A stretch of DNA of 37,367 nucleotides from Bacteroidales bacterium (GCA_028689615.1 JAQVCV010000048.1:1-37367), one strand, 5' to 3'. Shown: positions 1 through 8,247, counted from the first letter of the stretch. Made by a program: numbers and translations. The notes: a model not told the origin generated them from the letters alone.

Positions 1-219
1 TGCCGCTTTGCTTCCATGCCTCTACATGTGGATACATGTTCTTATTTTGGTTCTTCATCTGAATTTTTTCAGGCAAAAGTAGAGCGATGGCGGCTATTGC
101 TAAATATGGTGTTCGTGGGGCGGATACACTTCACCGGACAGATTGTTGAGTTGCGCGATGCCACCTCCGAAGAACCGGTCCACGGCCACGTGCACGGCCC
201 CCACGGCCATCACCACTAA
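1..219 (+). pseudogene. slyD: C-terminal fragment of SlyD-like FKBP peptidyl-prolyl isomerase
   Basis: The last ~37 codons read GRIHFTGQIVELRDATSEE and end in a His-rich tail (HGHVHGPHGHHH). That is how Bacteroidota SlyD-type FKBP isomerases end; the tail binds metal ions in the family. The usual residues just before this point (the NHPLAG segment) are missing. The sequence upstream of about position 105 does not resemble SlyD in any of the three plus frames, although this frame stays open to the window edge. One residue of the GRTLHFTG motif also seems lost. Either the gene is truncated by a rearrangement, or the first ~105 bases are a contig-end artefact. The identity of the C-terminus is fairly sure; whether the gene works cannot be judged from here. 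Confidence 0.55.
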
Positions 220-244
220 GCCCAATCAAACTTTCGATTATAGC

Positions 245-270
245 AAAGGCGACCTGAAAGGGTCGCCTTT
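245..270 (+). terminator. Hairpin terminator after the SlyD fragment
   Basis: A perfect 10-bp stem (aaaggcgacc / ggtcgccttt) with a 6-nt loop starts 26 bases after the stop codon. The T-run is short, so it would be a weak intrinsic terminator. It is in the right place for plus-strand transcripts. Confidence 0.6.
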
Positions 271-419
271 GGTGGTTAGGGAATTTGCTGTAATTTCTTG
301 ATTGGTTTCGATGTCAAAAAAAAATGACAAACACATAAACAATCCCATTCCTTTAAACAAACTCATCCACTGTCCACCACCCCGCACAAATAACTCAGGC
401 AGGGCGGTGGCAGTTTCTC

Positions 420-1121
420 CTATTCGCCTGGCACAGGTTCGGGCTGTACCGGTTTGTTTTTATTATCGGCTTCGAGCAGGCCGAAGTTGAACCAGCGGCT
501 GAAGGCTTCGGGGTCGTCAACACAGGCGGCGGCGGTGAGCAGCAGGCAGCGGGTGAGCTGCACGGTGAGGGCCTTGCGGGCGGCATTCACCAGGTCTGAT
601 GATCCGTCGTGGGTTCCCAGCGCGGTGGTCTGGCTGTCGCGGGCAGCGTTGTATTGTTGCTTCAGGGCAAGCACTTCGCTCTTGAAACTCTCGCCAAGCT
701 GCTGGCTGTACTTGGTGGCGGCGTTGGCATAGCGTTCGAGCAAAGCCCGCAATCCTTCCACGGTAGCCCTTTGATACTCGCTGATTCCTTGCGGATAGAA
801 CTCGAGATAGGGTGCACTGGCTTTGCCAAACTTAGCCCTCACCAGCCCCTCCTGCTGGCTGATGAAGGCGCGGGCAGCATCGCCGGCCTGTTGCCGCGTG
901 AGGGTTCCGCCAACCTGCTGACCTATGGTGGTAGCCTGCACCCCCAGGGCCGACTGGAAAGCCGTGAGCAGGCTCCGCACCAAAGCCCTATCGTCGGGCG
1001 AAAGCACCGGGTTGGGAAGGTTTTCGAGCCTGCCGGCAAAATCGGAGGCAAAAAGATTGATCTCGTTGCGACTGTAATCTTTCTTGTCGAAACGGTCGTT
1101 GGTTAATAAAAAAGGATCCAT
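420..1121 (-). CDS. Conserved helical protein of unknown function (233 aa)
   Basis: I do not recognise this family. The protein starts MDPFLLTNDRFD and has no signal peptide or transmembrane segment. It appears almost entirely alpha-helical, with several Gln/Ala-rich amphipathic stretches (residues ~60-90 and ~125-165). It has one short hydrophobic Cys-containing patch (LLLTAAACVDDP, ~193-205) and a Pro/Glu/Lys-rich tail. It is probably cytoplasmic and could be a structural or oligomeric helical-bundle protein. It is a single-gene unit with a textbook Bacteroidota promoter 75 bases upstream, which makes it a real expressed gene. Its only neighbour on the same strand is the PEGA/FGE gene, separated by a repeat-filled gap, so context says little about its job. 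Confidence 0.7.
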   Translation of the reverse strand: MDPFLLTNDRFDKKDYSRNEINLFASDFAGRLENLPNPVLSPDDRALVRSLLTAFQSALGVQATTIGQQVGGTLTRQQAGDAARAFISQQEGLVRAKFGKASAPYLEFYPQGISEYQRATVEGLRALLERYANAATKYSQQLGESFKSEVLALKQQYNAARDSQTTALGTHDGSSDLVNAARKALTVQLTRCLLLTAAACVDDPEAFSRWFNFGLLEADNKNKPVQPEPVPGE

Positions 1122-1195
1122 TTTGTTTGAATTTTAGTTTGTACTATAGCACGAAACCCATTGAGAGTTGGGCGCTGTTTTTATAAACTCAGACA

Positions 1196-1225
1196 CAAAT
1201 GTAGAAAATACTACCACATTGGCAA
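1196..1225 (-). promoter_or_regulatory. Bacteroidota promoter for the 1121 gene
   Basis: On the minus strand a -33 TTG (1225-1223) is followed after exactly 19 bases by TACATTTG (1203-1196). This matches the Bacteroidota primary-sigma consensus TTG-N19-TAnnTTTG. Transcription would start near 1190, giving a ~70-nt leader. Confidence 0.8.
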
Positions 1226-1329
1226 CATACTAAGAAAAAAATAATGGGTGGTCTCCATTTACTTTTACGTCTTTTGACCAGAGAGACTTAGAGGCGATTT
1301 AGCCCCCTGCTGGGCAAACGCCATCTTAA

Positions 1330-1530
1330 CCCTAGCCACAACGTTGTGGATACCATTGTTAGCTTACGAACCCCAGTACCGACGATGAGACTGGCATAAG
1401 TAAGTTTACGAACCCCAGTCCCGACGATGAGACTGGCATAAGTAAGTTTACGAACCCCAGTCCCGACGATGAGACTGGCATAAGTAAGTTTACGAACCCC
1501 AGTCCCGACGATGAGACTGCCATTTGAAAG
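1330..1530. repeat. Short 42-bp hairpin tandem array (array 1)
   Basis: The array opens with a perfect dyad CCACAACGTTGTGG at 1336-1349. Four units follow with dyads of the type CCAGTC...GACTGG starting at 1373, 1415, 1457 and 1499, a strict 42-bp period. The dyads are joined by a conserved linker containing GTTTACGAACC. The last unit decays (gactgcc) into unique sequence. Unit sequences match the larger array at 8685-9355. The array sits 3' of the PEGA/FGE gene. All units are contiguous, so there are no CRISPR-type spacers. Confidence 0.9.
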
Positions 1531-1547
1531 GCTTCACCCTTTCCCAA

Positions 1548-1576
1548 TCCTGACGGGTTTCAAAAACCCGTCAGGA
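1548..1576. repeat. Intergenic inverted repeat, GGGTTT family (copy 1)
   Basis: A perfect 13-bp stem (tcctgacgggttt / aaacccgtcagga) with a 3-nt loop. It is one of four related hairpins in the window that share the ...GGTTT-nnn-AAACC... core and differ by paired changes in the arms. Confidence 0.85.
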
Positions 1577-1619
1577 CTAACCCCGCCACCCTTTAGAATC
1601 CCCGCCTCCCTATACAATT

Positions 1620-1643
1620 AACCCCAGCCTCAAGACTGGGGTT
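1620..1643. repeat. Intergenic inverted repeat, AACCCC family (copy 1)
   Basis: Arms AACCCCAG / CTGGGGTT with an 8-nt loop. Related copies lie at 8530-8553 and 9490-9513, where the inner pairs are CCGG instead. It lies ~95 bases past the end of the PEGA/FGE gene and could act as a weak terminator for it. Confidence 0.75.
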
Positions 1644-1736
1644 TGGTGTCATCCTCGATGTGTGGATTTCTCTATGCCTTTTGCAAAGCCATAAGAAGCA
1701 GGAAACTCAGAATGTATGGCTCAACAGCTGCCAGAA

Positions 1737-4061
1737 TTACGGGGTAAGAGCTAAACGGAAACCGAGGTCACCTTGACGACAACTAAGAGGTGCAAAACCT
1801 CTGTTTGCTGTTCTACAGAATTTTTCCATTACTTGCCAACTTCCTCCTCTTTGTACTTTGTCAGTACCTATCAAGGAACCGATCGGATTATTTGGTTCGG
1901 ATGATTTATAATAATCACTATTGTACCAATCATTACACCATTCCCATACATTTCCTGCCAAATCGTAAATACCAAAGTCATTAGCGGGGAACTGAGCCAC
2001 TGTTGAGGATTCTGCAAACCCATCCTCATAATAAGGCTGAGTTTTAATTATTGGAAAACCATACTTTCTTTGGGCTGCATCATCAGCTACATTGGCCCAT
2101 TTCCTCTTAGCACCTATCAAATAACCATCTCCCCAACTAAACAAGGTATGTTTTGATCCATTACCGGATGCAAACTCCCATTCAGCTTCAGTTGGAAGCC
2201 TGTACTTTTTTCCCGTAACACGATATAACCATTTACAGTATTCTGACGCATCGTTCCAACTTACATGTAACACAGGATGATTGTATCCCGATTTGAGTCT
2301 TCTGCTCCCTGTCGCATCGCAAAGCCATGTCACACCTTCTTTTTTTACCCAACCATTTTTACTCCAAGTATAAGATCCATAATTGTCCACCCTTTTTTCC
2401 GCATCCGTCAAGTAGCCTGTAGCCATTACAAAGGCAGCAAATTGAGTAACTGTCACCTCAGTTTCCTCCAAATAAAAATCGTTTAACTGGACGCTGTGAA
2501 TAGGTTTTTCATCAGGTTCACCTATGTTACTCCCCATCTGAAAGGTGCCTCCCTTAATGGCTACCATCTTAAAACTAACCCCATTCACCGTTTCGGTGAA
2601 AGTCTCAAAGCCAAACGCAAGCGAAAAATTGAATTCACCCCCTGTCTGGCTGATGGTCACCTGCTTCTCGGCTTGCTTGCCATCCTGCTCAATACGCAGG
2701 GTGTGGTTGCCAAAGGTGAGGGAGCCATTGAAGGGAGTGGTACCGGCGGGTTTGCCATCAATGAAGAGGCTGGCACCGGTGGGGGTGCTGCTGATGGTTA
2801 CCTGCCTGCCGTTTTGAAGGGTGGCGTTCACAGTGGCGGTTTCCCCTTCGGTGATGGACACTTTCTCGTAGGCGGTGGCGTAGCCCGGCAGAGAAAGTTC
2901 CACAGTATAATCGCCGATGAGAAAGTTCTTCAAGGTGGTGGGGGTGGTGCCGTAATCCTTGCCTGCTATGCGAATGGTGGCATCCATCGGGTTGGAGATC
3001 ACGTTGAGGTGACCCGTGCGGGGTGCCGGCTGGAGGGTGAGTTCCAGGGGTTCGCCAATTGCCACGGTGCGTTGTTCGGTGGCGGTGGCGTGCTTGTCCA
3101 ATTTGGCCTCGAAGGTGTAAATGCCGGGGTTCAGCCGCCCCTGCCACAGGCCGTTTCCTTTCAGTTGGCCGTTTACATACACATCGGATTTGGGGTTGGT
3201 GTTTACGGATACCTCGCCGAAGCTGGGTTTCAGGTTCACGGTGAGGGGCAATGTTTCACCTGCTTGCATGGTAAACTGCTGCGTGGCTGTGGCATACATG
3301 TTCAGGCTGGCCGAAAGGGTGTGTTGCCCTGCCGGCACGCGCTCAAGAGTGCAGGGAGTTTTGAGTCCGGTCTCTATTCCGTTAAGCATCACGCTGGCAC
3401 CACTTTCAGGAACAGTAGTGAGTTGCACCTGACCAAAATTAGGCCTCAACTTCAATTCAATCTTCTTCTTCTGCTGGCCGCTTATGAGTTCAACCATACC
3501 AGCCTCGTTCAAGTAAAGAGGTTTCTGCAGACGGTACGAATGTTTCCCCAGAGGCAAAAGGCTCTGGTAAGGGGTCACGCCGGCAGGCTGGTCGTCGATA
3601 AACACATCGGCACCCGCGGGGTCGCTGGTGATGATGAGCCACTGGGTCTCGATCTCATCGGCGACGATGGTGGTGACTGAGCGGCCCGAGGCCAGCACCA
3701 GTTCGTAGCATGCCCCCTCCACGATGGGTTCGGTGAAGAAATAATCGCGCAAGGGCAGAAAATGTTCGTGTGTGATGGTGAGCCGTTTGGAGCCATGGGG
3801 CATATACACCCAGATCTCGCCCGGCTTCTGCACCGTTTTCACGATGCCAATGCTACCGTTGTCGAAAAGAAACCCTTTCTCTAAGGTTTGCACCTTCACG
3901 ATGGCGCATATTTCGCCGTTCTGGTCTTTCAAAGGGTAGTTCTGGAGGGCGTCCATATCGTGTGGCAACGAGCGAAACGATTTCACGGCAAGCTGTTGGC
4001 CTTGCAGGGTGACGACCGAGGTCAGCAGCGCGATAAGCAGAATGAGGGAGTTACGGTACAT
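1737..4061 (-). CDS. Secreted PEGA-repeat protein with C-terminal FGE-sulfatase (SUMF1) domain
   Basis: Signal peptide MYRNSLILLIALLTSVVTLQGQ; I chose the ATG at 4061 over an in-frame TTG three codons earlier. After a ~110-residue novel N-terminal region come about five PEGA-type repeats (~residues 140-480; motifs such as DPAGADVFIDDQPAGVTP and STPTGASLFIDGKPAGTTP). An FGE-sulfatase fold domain follows from ~494 to the end (MVAIKGGTFQMGS, RLPTEAEWEFA, YDLAGNVWEWCNDW, RGGSW, LGFRLAL). PEGA repeats are surface beta domains. FGE-fold domains in such proteins usually bind ligands rather than make formylglycine, so an extracytoplasmic recognition role is inferred. The PEGA part is GC-rich (60-62% in two counted 60-nt lines) and the FGE part AT-rich (35-38%), which suggests domain replacement. 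A broken paralogue lies at 5656-6313. Confidence 0.85.
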   Translation of the reverse strand: MYRNSLILLIALLTSVVTLQGQQLAVKSFRSLPHDMDALQNYPLKDQNGEICAIVKVQTLEKGFLFDNGSIGIVKTVQKPGEIWVYMPHGSKRLTITHEHFLPLRDYFFTEPIVEGACYELVLASGRSVTTIVADEIETQWLIITSDPAGADVFIDDQPAGVTPYQSLLPLGKHSYRLQKPLYLNEAGMVELISGQQKKKIELKLRPNFGQVQLTTVPESGASVMLNGIETGLKTPCTLERVPAGQHTLSASLNMYATATQQFTMQAGETLPLTVNLKPSFGEVSVNTNPKSDVYVNGQLKGNGLWQGRLNPGIYTFEAKLDKHATATEQRTVAIGEPLELTLQPAPRTGHLNVISNPMDATIRIAGKDYGTTPTTLKNFLIGDYTVELSLPGYATAYEKVSITEGETATVNATLQNGRQVTISSTPTGASLFIDGKPAGTTPFNGSLTFGNHTLRIEQDGKQAEKQVTISQTGGEFNFSLAFGFETFTETVNGVSFKMVAIKGGTFQMGSNIGEPDEKPIHSVQLNDFYLEETEVTVTQFAAFVMATGYLTDAEKRVDNYGSYTWSKNGWVKKEGVTWLCDATGSRRLKSGYNHPVLHVSWNDASEYCKWLYRVTGKKYRLPTEAEWEFASGNGSKHTLFSWGDGYLIGAKRKWANVADDAAQRKYGFPIIKTQPYYEDGFAESSTVAQFPANDFGIYDLAGNVWEWCNDWYNSDYYKSSEPNNPIGSLIGTDKVQRGGSWQVMEKFCRTANRGFAPLSCRQGDLGFRLALTP

Positions 4062-4135
4062 GAGATACAAGAATTTGGTTTTTGTGTGGGTAAAGGTAGA
4101 AAAAAGGTGGACAACCGTTTCTCCTTCATGAATAT

Positions 4136-5458
4136 TTAAAGCATGTTCAGTTCGATGAACTTCCGCACAAAATCAACCATAAACAAGGGAAGGTTGATAA
4201 GTCCGTCGTGGGCATTTAGGTTGCGCATCGAGAACCGGATGCTGTGAGGCGGGTTGAAATGGCTGCGGTAAAGCGAAAGGCTTCGGCTCTTCACGTTTTC
4301 GTCGGCCTTCACCTCCACTGGGAACACCTGGTTTTGATGCTGAAACAGGAAGTCAACTTCGGTACTGTTGCCCGAACGCCAGAAACGGGGTAACGCCTCG
4401 AACTGCCCTGCCAGACTGGTAAGGATGAAGTTTTCGGTGAGCATCCCCTTAAATTCGGTAAACAGCCGGTTGCTCTGGCCATAGATGGCCGGGTCGAGCA
4501 TGGCCAGCCGCCGAAGCAGCCCCACATCGTTCAGATACACCTTAAACGACGAAAGGTCGTCGTAGGCGGGAAGTGGTAATCCGGGCTTAGCGGCAGCATA
4601 CACCTTGTGCACGAAGCCGGCCTGCACCAGCCAGTTCAATGCTTCCTCGTAATCGCGGGCGCGGGCACCGCTCTTCACCGTCTGGTAGAGAAATTTCTTG
4701 TTCTCACGGGCAAGTTGCGATGGCAACGAATTCCAGATGTAATAGATTTTCTGAATATCGTGTTTAGCCACGTGTTTCGAAAAATCGAGGGTATATGATT
4801 CCAGAATTTGCTGTAATACCTGTTGGGTGGCAGCCACATCATGATCGGCCAGCAAGGTGACGGCAGCCTCGGGCATCCCACCCGAAATAAAATACATCTG
4901 CAACCGATCTCTCAGGGGGTTGAAAAAGATGTCGGGTATGGGCTCCGGCTTAATGATGCTTTCAAGGTAAGCGAGAAGCGCAGGATCGGCAGCCTTCAGA
5001 AATTCAGAAAAGGTAAGCGGACGCAGTGTCAGAAATTCCACCTTGCCAACAGGGAACGAGGCTCCCCTTGCCATGGCCACCCCCAACAACGAGCCGGCGC
5101 AGGCAATGCGGTAATCGGGAGCCTCTTCGTTGAAGTATTTCAATGTGTTGAGGGCCTCGGTGCACTCCTGTATCTCGTCGAAAACAATCAACGTGGCGCC
5201 AGGTTTCACAGGCGCACCATTTACCAGCGAGAGTTTGGTAATGATCTCAGCCGGGTTCTTCGATTCCTGAAAAAACTGCTTCAGGGCGGGTTGCCTTTCG
5301 AAGTTGAAATAGGCTGTGTTGTCGAAATTGTCGCGGCCAAACTGCTTCAGCAGCCATGTCTTGCCCGTTTGCCTGGCACCTTGCAGCACCAATGGCTTAG
5401 CTTGTGGCCTGTTTTTCCAGTCGGCTAACTGGTTTATAAGTGTTCGTTGTATCTCCAT
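4136..5458 (-). CDS. ATP-binding protein, AAA_14 / DUF4143 family
   Basis: A 440-residue cytoplasmic ATPase. Walker A GARQTGKT is at residues 27-34 and Walker B LIVFDEIQ at 90-97, followed by the family's CAGSLLGV sensor-like segment. The C-terminal half is DUF4143, with the EVDFLF...FPVEVKA motif that looks like a PD-(D/E)XK nuclease core. These proteins are common in Bacteroidota and archaea; their cellular role is not established. Length and motifs are normal, so the gene should be functional. It stands between two copies of the PEGA/FGE gene on the same strand (74 bases from the intact copy's start), which may be chance insertion or a conserved association. A 9-bp dyad lies just upstream of its start. 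Confidence 0.9.
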   Translation of the reverse strand: MEIQRTLINQLADWKNRPQAKPLVLQGARQTGKTWLLKQFGRDNFDNTAYFNFERQPALKQFFQESKNPAEIITKLSLVNGAPVKPGATLIVFDEIQECTEALNTLKYFNEEAPDYRIACAGSLLGVAMARGASFPVGKVEFLTLRPLTFSEFLKAADPALLAYLESIIKPEPIPDIFFNPLRDRLQMYFISGGMPEAAVTLLADHDVAATQQVLQQILESYTLDFSKHVAKHDIQKIYYIWNSLPSQLARENKKFLYQTVKSGARARDYEEALNWLVQAGFVHKVYAAAKPGLPLPAYDDLSSFKVYLNDVGLLRRLAMLDPAIYGQSNRLFTEFKGMLTENFILTSLAGQFEALPRFWRSGNSTEVDFLFQHQNQVFPVEVKADENVKSRSLSLYRSHFNPPHSIRFSMRNLNAHDGLINLPLFMVDFVRKFIELNML

Positions 5459-5482
5459 ATCAAGATAATTTCACAGAATAAG

Positions 5483-5516
5483 TGCCAAAAACGTGGAAAA
5501 TTTCACATTTTTGGCA
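5483..5516. promoter_or_regulatory. Dyad in the leader of the ATPase gene (operator candidate)
   Basis: Arms TGCCAAAAA / TTTTTGGCA flank a near-palindromic centre (GTG...CAC), giving a 34-bp dyad that ends 25 bases upstream of the ATPase ATG and just downstream of a TATCTTTG -7 box. It could be a repressor operator or an RNA hairpin in the leader. Confidence 0.5.
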
Positions 5517-5527
5517 GTTAACTTTGG

Positions 5528-5535
5528 CAAAGATA
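5528..5535 (-). promoter_or_regulatory. Possible -7 box for the ATPase gene
   Basis: TATCTTTG on the minus strand fits TAnnTTTG, but no TTG is at the expected 19-base spacing (nearest gap 13). Transcription from here would begin directly at the dyad. Confidence 0.4.
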
Positions 5536-5655
5536 GTCCCTTTTGCGGCAAAACGGTTCGATAGGATTATGGCTACATAACAAAAAAATAGCTTTTACGC
5601 TACAAAAACTAAAAGTACAGTAAACTCTGAATGGCTGGCCCCTAAACTGCCAGAA

Positions 5656-6313
5656 CTACGGGGCAAGTGCCACCCGGAAACCGAGGCCCATGAGGCGGGT
5701 GTCGGGGGTGTCCGTGCAGCGATTGGCAGCACGACAGTCGGAGGGGTCGTCGTCCCAACCGCCGCCGCGATTCACGCGGGTGGAGCCCGATGCAGGTCCA
5801 GGTCCTTGCGGATTGGACTGGCCGCCGCTGCTGTAATCTCCATACCAGTCGCGGCACCACTCCCACACATTCCCGCTCATGTCGTACAAACCCAAGCCGT
5901 TCGGACTTTTAGTACCAACGGCGTGTGTTTGGTTGTTGGAATTGCCGTTATACCAGGCATAGCTCCCCAGGCTGCTTTCGCTGTTGGTGCCAGCCCATTT
6001 GGTTCTATTGGTTGAGCCGCCTCCGGCGGCATACTCCCACTCTGCCTCAGTGGGCAGTCGGTAGTTCTTTCCTGTCAGACGATTTAATTTCGTGGATGCC
6101 AATGCTACCGTTGTCGAAAAGAAACCCTTTCTCTAAGGTTTGCACCTTCACGATGGCGCATATTTCGCCGTTCTGGTCTTTCAAAGGGTAGTTCTGGAGG
6201 GCGTCCATATCGTGTGGCAACGAGCGAAACGATTTCACGGCAAGCTGTTGCGCCTGTGTGCCGAAGGCCATGGCCAACAGCGCGATAAGCAGAATAAGGG
6301 AGTTACGGTACAT
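5656..6313 (-). pseudogene. Internally deleted, frameshifted paralogue of the PEGA/FGE protein
   Basis: The 5' part encodes the same signal peptide and N-terminal region as the gene at 1737-4061. Bases 6095-6250 are identical to 3843-3998 (156 of 156). At about 6095, right after the codons for FDNGSIGI, the sequence jumps into the FGE domain (LNRLTGKNYRLPTEAEWEYAAGGG) in a different frame. The first frame stops at 6047; the second runs to 5656. About 520 residues (the rest of the N-terminal region, all PEGA repeats and the first half of the FGE domain) are missing. The FGE remnant (GNVWEWCRDWYGDY, RVNRGGGWDDD, LGFRVALAP) is well preserved and GC-rich (68% in 5701-5760), unlike the AT-rich FGE domain of the intact copy. 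Sequence just past both stop codons is also similar, so whole genes were duplicated. A misassembly is an alternative. Confidence 0.85.
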
Positions 6314-6429
6314 GAGATACAAGAATTTGGTTTTTGTGGGGGTAAAGGCAGAAAAAAAGGGGGGAATTTGTGAGGAGTGACGGGAGGACTGAAGATAGGG
6401 TGACGGGGTTGAGGGAGGTGACGAGGAGC

Positions 6430-8247
6430 TTAAAAATCGGTCATGCCATAGATGCTTCCATCGGCATTTTTCTCTGGTTGCCAGGTGCGGACGTAGATCA
6501 CGGGGGTGTCGGCATCGGGGAATTCCACTTGCAGGTAGAGGTAACCCACATCGCCATAGTTCGACGAGTAGTAGTTTTGCTTGATCTGGATGCCGTAGAG
6601 GTTGCCTTTGCCCGATTTGGTCATGGCCTTGCGTATCACGTTGTCTTCAAACTCGATGTTGATAAACTCCTTGCTCCGAAACGAGGCCTCCAGGTTTTTC
6701 AGGTATTGCGTTTTGGTCATCTGGTTGTATTTCAGGATGCGGTTCTGAAACCTGTTCTCGGGCGTGGGGTTTATTTTCAGATACGACCCCACAATGATCA
6801 CGGCTTTGTCGGAAAAAACAGATTCGATGTAGTCGAGTCGTTTGAGGGCATAGGCCGTTTTGTAATGCTCGAGGAAGGTGATGATGGTGAGCCGCTCTTC
6901 GATGGGCCAGGTGTCGTTGGCCAGAATGTCGTTCACGGCTGTTTGGTTGAGGCCAAAGGCGATGCTTTCTATTTTTTGCTTCTCGTTGAAGGTGAGCACA
7001 AGGTCTTCCACGAATTTTTTATTGCTCTCGAAGCTAAAGGCCATCCGCAGGGGGCGCACGATGGTTTTGCCACGGGTGGCAATCCCTTTCAGGCCGTCGG
7101 ACTGAAGGGTGCGGGCTCGCCCGTAGCTCGTCAGCCTTTCCAGCATCTCGTAGCCTTCGGCGGTGAAGCAGTCGCGCACCGATTCTGCCTGTCCTGCCTC
7201 GAGTGCCTTGCCTACCCGTTTCACGATGGTTTCGAGGGGTGCCACCGACTTCACCTCGGTCACACCTGCAAAAGAGACGGCTGCAACGGGCGCTTCTGTC
7301 CGCGAAACTTCTGACGCAGCCGATGCCGAAACTCGGGCAACCTCCCCCTGATTCACCACGAAGTAGGCATTGCGGAAAGGCACGGGCACCGTGGCTTCCA
7401 ACACCTGCTCCAACTCCTTGTCGGCGCGGGCCTCACCGGTAAACATGTACTCGGCCTTGATCTTTACCGTGGCGGGTTTGCTGGTTCCGGGCATCTCCAC
7501 GAATCCGTCGCCATCTTTGGCTGACACCACCGCGCCCCAGTCGCGGCCATCGAACCAGGTGTAGTCGAAGTTGCGAGCGGGTGCACCCTGGTAGTTCACG
7601 CGGAGCGAAGCCGCCGTGTAGCCGTTTTCCTGCTGCCACGGGCCAAGGCTGAACGACAAGCCGGCGAAGAGATCGTTGATGCGGGCCGGAATCCACACGT
7701 TGAGCAACGGGCGGGAGGCATCGCCTTCGAGCACGAGGCTGTTGGCATCGGGATGTGAGCGGAGCAGCAACAGCGCCCAATAATAGTATTTGAGGGCATC
7801 GGCCACCTGGGCACGACTGGCATACTGACCGGCTTCGACAATAAAATCGTTGATGCGCCGACGGCGCTGGTCGAAGATTTTTTGGAGGTCGGCACGGCGG
7901 ATGTAGCGCATCACCCTGGCGTTGGGTTCGTCGTTCACGATGAGCCGTTCGGCATTGGTGAGGGTGGCGTTGGAATAGGTGTTCACCACCGATTTCACCT
8001 TTTCGCTGAACGAGCCGGCTCCCTGCCCCTCCTCCACCACCTGGTGGGTAAAGCTGCTCTCCACCGTTACAGAAATCTGGCTGATGAGCTCGGCCAGTGC
8101 CTGACGGTCGGCCTGCTGAAGGGTGGAGCCCACCCCTTCGCCATAAAGGTATTCGCCCGGGTTCGACTTCACATCCTCGGCATTCTGTGCTGTGACCAAC
8201 GTGGCGAGCATCATCAGCGCCACCAACAACTGCAACGATTTCTTCAT
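6430..8247 (-). CDS. Secreted LPP20/FlgT-N-like domain protein
   Basis: I chose the ATG at 8247 because MKKSLQLLVALMMLATLVTAQ is a signal peptide and because the upstream ATG at 8304 overlaps a -7 promoter box. Residues ~22-110 (YLYGEGVGSTLQQADRQALAELISQI) match the LPP20/FlgT N-terminal type domain, in which a short motif GxG...A..A...L recurs in envelope proteins. The middle (~130-300) includes a beta-rich segment. The C-terminal ~250 residues resemble two NTF2-like segments (for example FLEHYKTAYALKRLDYIESVFSDKAVIIVG). It is probably periplasmic or outer-membrane associated; there is no lipobox Cys. Genes of this type often accompany PEGA proteins in Bacteroidota, which fits the neighbours, but the substrate or partner is unknown. 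Confidence 0.75.
   Translation of the reverse strand: MKKSLQLLVALMMLATLVTAQNAEDVKSNPGEYLYGEGVGSTLQQADRQALAELISQISVTVESSFTHQVVEEGQGAGSFSEKVKSVVNTYSNATLTNAERLIVNDEPNARVMRYIRRADLQKIFDQRRRRINDFIVEAGQYASRAQVADALKYYYWALLLLRSHPDANSLVLEGDASRPLLNVWIPARINDLFAGLSFSLGPWQQENGYTAASLRVNYQGAPARNFDYTWFDGRDWGAVVSAKDGDGFVEMPGTSKPATVKIKAEYMFTGEARADKELEQVLEATVPVPFRNAYFVVNQGEVARVSASAASEVSRTEAPVAAVSFAGVTEVKSVAPLETIVKRVGKALEAGQAESVRDCFTAEGYEMLERLTSYGRARTLQSDGLKGIATRGKTIVRPLRMAFSFESNKKFVEDLVLTFNEKQKIESIAFGLNQTAVNDILANDTWPIEERLTIITFLEHYKTAYALKRLDYIESVFSDKAVIIVGSYLKINPTPENRFQNRILKYNQMTKTQYLKNLEASFRSKEFINIEFEDNVIRKAMTKSGKGNLYGIQIKQNYYSSNYGDVGYLYLQVEFPDADTPVIYVRTWQPEKNADGSIYGMTDF

Noticed and set aside
2496-3680. 394-codon plus-strand open frame
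   Set aside because: It is antisense to the PEGA repeats of the GC-rich gene, whose sense frame has a signal peptide and clear domains.
6370-7314. 314-codon plus-strand open frame
   Set aside because: Antisense to the LPP20-like gene; no recognisable protein features.
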